The notes under the pieces: generated by a model | Seen by the model: the letters and a program-made list of their open reading frames with translations, nothing else | Databases searched by the model: none | What the model was told of the DNA's origin: nothing | Source: Anaerolineae bacterium | Lineage (GTDB): Bacteria > Chloroflexota > Anaerolineae > Aggregatilineales > UBA3940 | Assembly (NCBI GenBank): GCA_020852775.1 | Contig: JADZAD010000022.1 | Span: forward strand, 1-8,305 | Reading direction: 5' to 3' | Length of the DNA stretch: 8,305 nucleotides | Shown here: positions 1 to 5,531 of the stretch, piece after piece | Layout of the letters: each line of letters opens with the position of its first letter | Position numbering within the stretch: position 1 is the first letter of the stretch | Translations under genes and position numbers: made by a program

Positions 1-56
1 ACCGACGCCCACAGCCGACTGAGCGGGTGCATCGGCCATGAGCCCGGAAGCACGAT

Positions 57-85
57 TCGACAAACTCGACAGGATGTTCTATACT
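57..85 (+). promoter_or_regulatory. Sigma70-type promoter of ssrA
   Basis: A -35 element TCGACA (57-62, one mismatch to TTGACA) and a -10 element TATACT (80-85) are separated by exactly 17 nt. Transcription would start around 91-93, a few bases before the predicted mature 5' end of tmRNA at 96, so only a very short 5' leader would need removal (known to be done by RNase P in this family). No other gene lies between this promoter and the tmRNA. The call rests on box match and spacing only. Confidence 0.75.
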
Positions 86-95
86 TTAACTCAAC

Positions 96-475
96 GGGGA
101 TGAATTGGATTCGACGGGGAGGGGAGTGAACCTGCCGCAAGCCGAGGCGCATCACCTCGTAAAAAGGTGCAACCAATAACTGCCAACAAGCAGACTCCTG
201 CTTTCGCTTACGCCGCCTAGTACGGTGTAGCAAAGCACTATCTCCAGAGTGAGATAGCGTCTATCTGCTCCCTCCCGGGTCGGAGCAGCAATAGGCGAAA
301 CAAAGGCCCAGGGTGCGGCGATGTTGTGCAGCCGGATGTCGTCTAAGAAAACAGGCAGCTAGTCTCTTCTGAGCCCGCCGGTCGGCGTTAGAAGAGGCGA
401 ATCCAATAGATCGGCTATGCTTGTAGACGCGGGGGATCCAACTTTTCGGACGCGGCTTCGACGCCGCCATCTCCA
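96..475 (+). ncRNA. ssrA: Transfer-messenger RNA (tmRNA, one-piece)
   Basis: tmRNA frees ribosomes stalled on broken mRNAs: its alanine-charged tRNA-like end enters the A site, and the ribosome then switches to an internal frame that adds a degradation tag. The sequence shows the hallmark 5' block GGATTCGACGGGG and the GCCGAGG...CCTCGTAAAAAG segment before the tag. The tag frame runs 182-220. The 3' domain carries TTCGGACGCGGCTTCGAC. The acceptor stem is 96-102 (GGGGATG) with 468-474 (CATCTCC), and its third pair is G98-U472, the G-U wobble that is the alanine identity element. Discriminator A is 475. CCA is not encoded (CT follows), so it must be added enzymatically. A helix TCTTCT (364-369)/AGAAGA is consistent with a late pseudoknot. 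It is a single-piece form of normal length with its own promoter and terminator. One oddity is a T-loop of only 6 nt by my pairing (452-467). The mature ends are inferred from the stem. Confidence 0.96.
182..220 (+). other. tmRNA proteolysis-tag reading frame (ANKQTPAFAYAA)
   Basis: Reading back from TAG at 218-220 gives Ala-Asn-Lys-Gln-Thr-Pro-Ala-Phe-Ala-Tyr-Ala-Ala, with resume codon GCC at 182-184. The resume codon is chosen because AATAACT directly precedes it, matching the A/U-rich positioning segment upstream of resume codons, and because most tags begin Ala-Asn. With the Ala carried by charged tmRNA, the complete tag would be AANKQTPAFAYAA. Tags normally end in (A)LAA, which ClpX recognises; here Tyr replaces Leu in the antepenultimate position, giving YAA. 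Confidence 0.85.
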
Positions 476-480
476 CTGTT

Positions 481-516
481 TCACAGGGCGCGACAAACAC
501 GCCCTGTGATTTTTTT
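481..516 (+). terminator. Rho-independent terminator of ssrA
   Basis: A perfect 10-bp stem, TCACAGGGCG (481-490) with CGCCCTGTGA (500-509), closes a 9-nt loop and is followed by seven T residues (510-516). It starts six bases after the predicted tmRNA 3' end, so it should end the ssrA transcript and isolate it from rpoB. Confidence 0.95.
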
Positions 517-560
517 GTGTATCACTTCACTGCTGGTGGCGTCAACGCTTGAGCAATTCG

Positions 561-590
561 TTGACTGACTCTCCTGCGCTGTGATATACT
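561..590 (+). promoter_or_regulatory. Extended -10 promoter of rpoB
   Basis: TTGACT (561-566) and TATACT (585-590) are separated by 18 nt, and the -10 box is preceded by TG at 582-583, giving an extended -10 (TGATATACT). The start point would be near 597. It lies 45 nt beyond the ssrA terminator and is the only strong promoter I see before rpoB. rpoB is therefore probably transcribed from here rather than from an upstream rplJ-rplL unit. Confidence 0.75.
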
Positions 591-596
591 CTTCGT

Positions 597-790
597 TCAC
601 TGCGTTCAGGCGGACATACTTGCGCCATACTGACAGCAATAGTTCTACAACCAGCGTCACAAACAAGGTCCGATTTCAGGGAGCCTTGTTTTGTGTTGTC
701 TCTGGCACTTTCGCCGCCGGATGAAAGTGCTGAGGCCGAGGCAACCTGACCGGACGCCCCGGCCATAACTTTCTTTGAGGAGTGGGTTTA
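597..790 (+). promoter_or_regulatory. Structured 5' leader of rpoB
   Basis: About 190 nt separate the inferred start point from the rpoB ATG. Three foldable elements are visible. (1) An 11-bp stem with one bulged T joins CACAAACAAGG (658-668) to CCTTGTTTTGTG (684-695) around a 15-nt loop; it is terminator-like but has no clean U-run after it. (2) A perfect 8-bp stem joins GCACTTTC (705-712) to GAAAGTGC (723-730) around a 10-nt loop. (3) An imperfect stem joins GGCCGAGG (734-741) to CCCCGGCC (757-764). Alternative pairings exist: GAAAGT (723-728) also matches ACTTTC at 768-773, four bases before the Shine-Dalgarno site, and loop bases GCCGG (716-720) match CCGGC (759-763). I do not recognise a named riboswitch or ribosomal-protein leader. 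A regulatory role is inferred from structure only. Confidence 0.45.
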
Positions 791-3700
791 ATGACAACGG
801 TTCTGGGTCGGAAGTCCTACGCGAGGATCACAGACGTACATACCCTCCCCACCTTGATTGAGGTGCAGTTGGAGTCCTTCCGCTGGTTCAAAGACGAAGG
901 ACTCGGTGAGTTGTTTGATGAGATCACCCCGATTGAGAGCTTCAATGGGACGATCAAGCTCTTCTTTCCCAGTGATACCGAAGAGTCGCGTCAGTTCGAC
1001 CTGCGTTACTGGTTCGAAGAGCCGAAGTACAACCAGGATGAGTGCCTCGAACGCGATCTGACCTTCGCGTCGCCTCTGTATGCCAAGGTCGCGCTGCTGA
1101 ATACCCAGACAGGCGAGGTGATAACCTCTGATATCTTCCTGGGTGACTTCCCGCTGATGACGGAAAACGGTACCTTCATTATCAATGGTACAGAGCGTGT
1201 CGTGGTAAGCCAGCTTATCCGCTCGCCAGGTGTGTATTTTGACGCGGACAAGGACCCGACAACCGGGCGTAACCTGGCCGCTGCGAAGCTGATCCCGGAT
1301 CGTGGCGCATGGATGGAATTCGAGACCAGGCGCAGTGATTACCTGACGATTAAGTTCAACCGTAAGCGTACTATCCCGGTCACAATCCTGCTGCGCGCAC
1401 TGGCTGCCGTCGATGACGGTACGGGCGATCTCTCGCCCCTGCGTGAAGGGAGCGCGGAGGAAATTCTGCAGCTCTTCACCGAGATCGATACGAACCCCGA
1501 TCATCATTTCATTGAAGGTACGCTGAAGCAGGAGCCTGTCTGGCAGCCGAAAGGCAGCCAGACGGTGGCCGAAGCCGCACTGATCGAATTCTACAAGCGC
1601 ATGCGTCCCGGCGATCCGCCGACACTCGACAATGCGCGTGAATACCTGGAAAGCCAGCTCTTCGACCGCCGCCGCTATGATCTCGAGCGGGTAGGGCGTT
1701 ACAAGCTCAACCAGCGGCTGAACCTCGATACTGAGATTCGCCGGACACATCGCACCATCACCAAGCTCGACATCATCCGGGTGCTGGCACGCATGATCCA
1801 GATCAACAACGGCAAGATTGCACCGGATGACATCGACCACCTCGGCAACCGCCGCGTCAAGACTGTGGGCGAATTGATCCAGAACAAGCTGCGTGTTGGC
1901 CTGCGCCGTACTGAGCGCGTCATCCGTGAGCACATGTCAATCCGCGAGAACGAGGGCCTGACCCCGGTCACGCTGATCAACATCCGCCCGGTGGTCGCTG
2001 CCATTCGCGAGTTCTTCGGCTCATCGCAGTTGTCGCAGTTCATGGATCAGACCAACCCGCTGGCGGAACTGACGCACAAGCGCACCTTATCGGCGCTCGG
2101 CCCGGGCGGTCTGCGCCGTGAGCGCGCAGGTTTCGACGTGCGCGACGTGCATCACAGCCACTATGGCCGTATCTGCCCGATCGAGACACCGGAAGGCCCG
2201 AATATCGGCCTGATCGGACGCCTCGCCTCATATGCCAAGGTAAATGAATACGGCTTCATCGAAACGCCTTATCGCCGCGTGCTGAACCGGGTCGCACCTA
2301 AGAGCGCACTGCTCGTCAACCGCATCCTGAATGAGGACGTGGTTTCTGGCGGCAAGACTATTGCTGCAAAAGGTACGCTGATCGACCCGGCGCTCGCCAG
2401 GAAGCTGGCGAAGGTGGACGCTGAGACGATCAGCGTCATCCCGTTTGTTACGGAAGATATCGAGTATCTCTCCGCTGATCAGGAAGACCAGTACGTCATC
2501 GCGCAGGCGAACGCACTGCTTGACCAGTATGGCAACATAAGTGAAGAGCGCATTTCGGTGCGCCGCAATCAGCGATTCCAGTTCGGCCTCGCCGCTCGTG
2601 TGGACTATATCGACGTCGCACCACGCCAGATCGTCGGCATTAGTGCCGCTCTGATCCCGTTCCTTGAGCATGACGACGCTAACCGCGCCCTGATGGGCTC
2701 AAACATGCAGCGCCAGGCAGTTCCGCTGCTGCGCCCGGACGTGCCAGTGGTCAGCACCGGTATGGAGGTGCAGGCGGCGCGTGACAGCGGCCAGGTGATC
2801 ATCGCAGATGAAGACGGTGAGGTGCTGAGCGTTACCGGTGATCGTGTTGTGATGCGGCTGACCAACGGCGCAGAACGGGTCTATCGCCTGCGTAAGTACC
2901 AGCGGTCTAACCAGAGCACCTGCATTGACCAGCAGCCGACGGTGCGCCGTGGACAGATCGTGCGCCGTGGCGACATCATCGCGGACAGTTCCTCTACAGT
3001 GAACGGGGAACTGGCGCTGGGCCATGACGTGGTGTGTGCCTTCATCAGTTGGGATGGTGGCAACTACGAGGACGCCGTCCTGATCTCTGAGCAGCTTGTG
3101 CGTGATGACAAGTTCACCAGCATCCATATCGAAAAGCACGAGATTGAAGCGCGCGATACCAAACTGGGCCCGGAAGAAATCACCCCGGATATCCCGAATG
3201 TCGGTGATGAGGCCCTGAAGGACCTGGACGAAGTGGGTATTGTGCGTATCGGGGCGGATGTTGGTCCGAATGACATTCTGGTAGGGAAGATCACGCCGAA
3301 GGGTGAGAAGGAACTCAGCCCGGAAGAGAAGCTGCTGCGAGCGATCTTTGGCGAAATGGCGCGCGAGGTTAAGGACAGTTCGCTGCGCCTGCCACATGGT
3401 GAGAAGGGCAAGGTTGTAGATATCCGTATCTTCAACCGCGAAGAGCACCGTGACCTGCCCGCCGGGGTCGAGCAGATGGTTCGTGTCAGCGTGGCGCAGC
3501 GCCGCAAGCTGACCGAGGGCGATAAAATGGCCGGGCGCCACGGTAACAAGGGTGTCATCTCGAAGGTGATCCCGATCGAGGACATGCCTTACCTTGAGGA
3601 TGGGCGCTCGGTGGACATCATCCTGAACCCGCTGGGCGTCCCCGGTCGTATGAATATCGGACAGGTGCTCGAAACACATCTGGGCTGGGCGGCAAGCCGT

Positions 3701-4792
3701 CTGGGATTCCGTGCGGTTACCCCGGTATTCGATGGTGCCAAGGAAACTCAGATCGAGGCTGAACTTGCCCGCGCCTGGCTAATCGACCGGGCATGGCATG
3801 AAGCGACCGGACGGGCCTGGGCGTGGCTCAAGGAATATGGCTACGATCCGGACAGCCTGCAGGACGATGTGGAAGCACGCGCATACTATATCCAGGCCTG
3901 GATCGGGGAGAACCCGGCCTATGACCGTGAGCGGCTGGCAATGGATGAACTGTATGCACGCCGCGCGGTACTGGCTGAGTGGCTGCGCGAGCAGGGGTAT
4001 GATCCTGACGTGATGCTGATCTATGAAGGTGATACCCGGCTGCAGCAGGATCGTGATACCGCTGACCTGATGACTATTGATGCCTGTCTGCGGATGTGGC
4101 TGGCGGCCTGCGGCGCTGAGGCCCCGGTTGGAGCTTCCATTGAGGAACTCAAGGCACAGGCACTCAGCATTGAGTATGACAGCAACAACCCCGTGCCCAT
4201 CTTTGGGAAGCAGATTCTCTATGATGGCCGGACGGGCGAACGATTTGAACGTCCGGTGACGGTGGGCGTGATCCACATGCTGAAGCTCTCGCACCTGGTC
4301 GAGGACAAGGTCCATGCGCGCTCGACTGGCCCATACTCGCTTGTAACACAGCAGCCGCTGGGCGGAAAGGCGCAGTTCGGTGGCCAGCGCTTCGGCGAAA
4401 TGGAAGTATGGGCGCTCGAGGCCTATGGGGCGGCGCATACACTCCAGGAAATGCTGACGATCAAGAGCGACGATGTTCAGGGGCGCGTCAAGACCTATGA
4501 GGCGATCGTGAAGGGTGAGGCGATCGAGGAGCCAGGTATCCCGGCCAGCTTCCGGGTGCTGGTCAAGGAACTCCAGAGCCTCGGCCTGGCCGTGGAAGCA
4601 ATCACGGATTCAAATGAGATCATTCGCTTTGGCAAGGAAGAGGAGAAGACACGCCAGCCCAAGCTTGAAACCGGGTTGCTTGGCTTCACCGCTTCTCAGA
4701 AGGTCGATCTACCGCCACTGGGTGACATTCGCCCGGCGGTGGAGAGCGTAGAGGTCGATGAACTGGACGACCTGGACGATATTGAGCTTTAG
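791..4792 (+). CDS. rpoB: DNA-directed RNA polymerase subunit beta
   Basis: The beta subunit forms one pincer of the RNA polymerase clamp and half of the catalytic cleft, working with beta', two alpha subunits and omega in the cytoplasm. Start ATG 791 is preferred over an in-frame GTG at 782, because that GTG overlaps the Shine-Dalgarno GAGGAG (777-782), which sits 8 nt before 791. The product is 1333 residues. Visible landmarks, in order, are the N-terminal protrusion motif NGTERVVVSQLIRSPGVYF, the rifampicin cluster GSSQLSQFMDQ...HKRTLSALGPGGL (about 408-440), ETPEGPNIGLIG, NYED with acidic E760/D761 near the active site, K912 and K920 in KMAGRHGNKG (E. coli K1065/K1073), PGRMNIGQ, and LYDGRTGE...GGKAQFGGQRFGEMEVWALEAYGAA. 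It ends in an acidic tail. Two oddities are Thr432 where E. coli has Arg529, and an insert of about 143 residues (996-1138). No rpoC follows; rpsL comes next. Confidence 0.98.
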   Translation: MTTVLGRKSYARITDVHTLPTLIEVQLESFRWFKDEGLGELFDEITPIESFNGTIKLFFPSDTEESRQFDLRYWFEEPKYNQDECLERDLTFASPLYAKVALLNTQTGEVITSDIFLGDFPLMTENGTFIINGTERVVVSQLIRSPGVYFDADKDPTTGRNLAAAKLIPDRGAWMEFETRRSDYLTIKFNRKRTIPVTILLRALAAVDDGTGDLSPLREGSAEEILQLFTEIDTNPDHHFIEGTLKQEPVWQPKGSQTVAEAALIEFYKRMRPGDPPTLDNAREYLESQLFDRRRYDLERVGRYKLNQRLNLDTEIRRTHRTITKLDIIRVLARMIQINNGKIAPDDIDHLGNRRVKTVGELIQNKLRVGLRRTERVIREHMSIRENEGLTPVTLINIRPVVAAIREFFGSSQLSQFMDQTNPLAELTHKRTLSALGPGGLRRERAGFDVRDVHHSHYGRICPIETPEGPNIGLIGRLASYAKVNEYGFIETPYRRVLNRVAPKSALLVNRILNEDVVSGGKTIAAKGTLIDPALARKLAKVDAETISVIPFVTEDIEYLSADQEDQYVIAQANALLDQYGNISEERISVRRNQRFQFGLAARVDYIDVAPRQIVGISAALIPFLEHDDANRALMGSNMQRQAVPLLRPDVPVVSTGMEVQAARDSGQVIIADEDGEVLSVTGDRVVMRLTNGAERVYRLRKYQRSNQSTCIDQQPTVRRGQIVRRGDIIADSSSTVNGELALGHDVVCAFISWDGGNYEDAVLISEQLVRDDKFTSIHIEKHEIEARDTKLGPEEITPDIPNVGDEALKDLDEVGIVRIGADVGPNDILVGKITPKGEKELSPEEKLLRAIFGEMAREVKDSSLRLPHGEKGKVVDIRIFNREEHRDLPAGVEQMVRVSVAQRRKLTEGDKMAGRHGNKGVISKVIPIEDMPYLEDGRSVDIILNPLGVPGRMNIGQVLETHLGWAASRLGFRAVTPVFDGAKETQIEAELARAWLIDRAWHEATGRAWAWLKEYGYDPDSLQDDVEARAYYIQAWIGENPAYDRERLAMDELYARRAVLAEWLREQGYDPDVMLIYEGDTRLQQDRDTADLMTIDACLRMWLAACGAEAPVGASIEELKAQALSIEYDSNNPVPIFGKQILYDGRTGERFERPVTVGVIHMLKLSHLVEDKVHARSTGPYSLVTQQPLGGKAQFGGQRFGEMEVWALEAYGAAHTLQEMLTIKSDDVQGRVKTYEAIVKGEAIEEPGIPASFRVLVKELQSLGLAVEAITDSNEIIRFGKEEEKTRQPKLETGLLGFTASQKVDLPPLGDIRPAVESVEVDELDDLDDIEL
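3776..4204 (+). other. Lineage-specific Trp-rich insert in RpoB with internal repeats
   Basis: Residues about 996-1138 lie between the conserved FDGAKE segment and LYDGRTGE, where E. coli and mycobacterial beta have only a short linker (compared from memory). The insert is rich in Trp, Ala, Asp and Glu and looks helical. A ten-residue motif occurs twice, 52 residues apart: WLKEYGYDPD (1012-1021) and WLREQGYDPD (1064-1073). Weaker relatives are AWIGENPAYD (1036-1045) and MWLAACGAEAP (1102-1112). This suggests growth by internal duplication of a small helical unit. The reading frame stays open and flanking conserved motifs are intact, so it is an in-frame domain and not a frameshift. Its function is unknown to me. 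Confidence 0.8.
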
Positions 4793-4803
4793 GATGAAGC
4801 AGG

Positions 4804-4832
4804 TTGACAACCCGCGTCTGCGTGGGTAAACT
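4804..4832 (+). promoter_or_regulatory. Promoter of the str operon (rpsL-rpsG-fusA-tuf)
   Basis: A consensus -35 TTGACA (4804-4809) and a -10 TAAACT (4827-4832) have a 17-nt spacer, starting only 11 nt after the rpoB stop codon. The start point would be near 4839, giving rpsL a leader of about 215 nt. The spacer contains an imperfect dyad, ACCCGCG (4810-4816) and CGTGGGT (4821-4827), which could be an operator or could be chance. Strong promoter elements here imply that the str genes can be expressed independently of rpoB. Confidence 0.75.
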
Positions 4833-4915
4833 ACCTGACACTGAAAGACCAGCCACTCCACTCGGCAGCATGCTTACACAGATAAGCCGCTCCTGCTGAA
4901 CCGGATAGCAAATAC

Positions 4916-4956
4916 TCGTGAAGGTCATTCGCATTTGCCGTGAATGACCTTCACGA
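4916..4956 (+). repeat. Perfect 15-bp inverted repeat upstream of rpsL
   Basis: TCGTGAAGGTCATTC (4916-4930) is exactly complementary to GAATGACCTTCACGA (4942-4956), with an 11-nt loop. No T-run follows on either strand, so it is not a standard intrinsic terminator. It may be the central stem of the str leader RNA, an mRNA-end stabiliser for rpoB transcripts, or a DNA operator. Confidence 0.85.
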
Positions 4957-4965
4957 TTGCCTGAG

Positions 4966-5000
4966 AACGGGCGAACAGGTTGGCTCAAGCGCCCGTTTTT
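4966..5000 (+). terminator. Intrinsic terminator or attenuator between rpoB and rpsL
   Basis: AACGGGCG (4966-4973) pairs with CGCCCGTT (4990-4997), eight pairs with a GC-rich core, extendable by G4965-T4998 and A4964-T4999. The 16-nt loop is rather large. Five T residues run 4996-5000. Because the str promoter lies upstream of it, this hairpin could both end rpoB read-through and attenuate str transcription. It lies 55 nt before the rpsL ATG. Confidence 0.65.
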
Positions 5001-5055
5001 CATGCCCGTAGACTTTCAGTAACCAACAGATTGTGTAGTGAGCCTGGAGAACCTT

Positions 5056-5481
5056 ATGCCAACAATCAACCAGCTGGTTCGGAACAAGCGCAAGTCCAAG
5101 TCACGTAAGAGTACCGCGCCTGCGCTCCAGTACACGTTCAACACCTACGTGCAGCGCCGGCTCAAGCAGCCGAAGGGCGCGCCGCAGAAGCGTGGCGTGT
5201 GCACCCAGGTACGTACAATGACCCCGAAGAAGCCGAACTCGGCGCTCCGCAAGATCGCCCGTGTTCGCCTTTCGAACAATATCGAGGTCTCGGCGTACAT
5301 CCCGGGCGAAGGGCACACCCTGCAGGAGCACTCTGTTGTGCTCGTCCGCGGCGGCCGTGTCAAGGACCTTCCCGGTGTGCGTTATCACATCGTCCGCGGG
5401 ACGCTGGACGCGACTGGCGTCAACAAGCGCGCACAGGGGCGCAGCAAGTACGGCACGAAGAAGGCCAAGGCCAAGAAGTAG
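5056..5481 (+). CDS. rpsL: 30S ribosomal protein S12
   Basis: S12 sits at the decoding centre of the small subunit, contacts 16S rRNA and controls accuracy; it is the classic streptomycin-resistance locus. ATG 5056 gives the canonical start MPTINQLVR and is preceded by GGAG (5046-5049) with 6-nt spacing. The in-frame GTG at 5038 lacks a suitable site and would add six non-conserved residues. The product is 141 residues, longer than the 124 of E. coli. The extra length is a basic, aromatic segment at about 25-40, between PAL and PQKRGVC, at the same place as the insert in Bacillus S12. Conserved loops are TPKKPNSALRK (56-66) and GGRVKDLPGVRYH (99-111). K58 and K103, matching E. coli K43 and K88, are wild type, so no common streptomycin-resistance change is seen. 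D104 is the Asp that is methylthiolated in some bacteria. The C-terminal tail is Lys-rich. Confidence 0.98.
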   Translation: MPTINQLVRNKRKSKSRKSTAPALQYTFNTYVQRRLKQPKGAPQKRGVCTQVRTMTPKKPNSALRKIARVRLSNNIEVSAYIPGEGHTLQEHSVVLVRGGRVKDLPGVRYHIVRGTLDATGVNKRAQGRSKYGTKKAKAKK

Positions 5482-5531
5482 CGCCGGGTCCCTCGTGCTG
5501 TTGGATGCAGAATCGATAGGAGTAGAAACTC

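Larger units (their letters stand above)
4839..5055 (+). promoter_or_regulatory. Leader of the str operon with three consecutive stem-loops
   Basis: Three stems follow the inferred start point. Stem I (4863-4903) stacks CGG/CCG, CAGCA/TGCTG and GCTTA (4872-4876)/TAAGC (4883-4887) around a 6-nt loop, with an asymmetric internal loop and a two-base bulge. Stem II is a perfect 15-bp hairpin (4916-4956). Stem III (4966-4997) is terminator-like with a T-run. The Shine-Dalgarno GGAG of rpsL is at 5046-5049, well after stem III. The order promoter, stems, terminator, gene resembles a transcription-attenuation leader, as known for several ribosomal-protein operons. I do not recognise a specific Rfam family, and the regulatory role is inferred. 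Confidence 0.5.

Noticed and set aside
1..39. Possible start of a divergent minus-strand gene: ATG at 39-37 followed by 13 open codons (MADAPAQSAVGVG).
   Set aside because: It is too short to judge, there is no convincing Shine-Dalgarno site upstream of the ATG, and other frames are also open. A divergent gene is possible but not supported.
455..516. The 3' end of ssrA as an integration site for a genomic island.
   Set aside because: The tmRNA end is intact and followed directly by its terminator and rpoB; there is no integrase and no second copy of the end in the window.
782..790. In-frame GTG start for rpoB at 782.
   Set aside because: It overlaps the Shine-Dalgarno GAGGAG and leaves no site of its own; ATG 791 has ideal spacing.
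788..1933. Open frames of 381 and 326 codons (the latter at 2699-3679) on the minus strand, opposite rpoB.
   Set aside because: Same cause: shadow frames opposite a strongly conserved gene, with no ribosome binding site or family signature.
4794..4829. An 11-codon frame (MKQVDNPRLRG) starting just after the rpoB stop.
   Set aside because: It overlaps the str promoter, lacks a spaced Shine-Dalgarno site, and is short enough to be chance.
4870..4899. Nine-codon frame (MLTQISRSC) within the str leader, and another from GTG 4918, considered as leader peptides.
   Set aside because: Neither has a ribosome binding site, and neither shows a run of regulatory codons typical of attenuation peptides.
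5227..5364. Streptomycin-resistance substitutions in S12.
   Set aside because: The key Lys residues K58 and K103 (E. coli K43 and K88) are unchanged.
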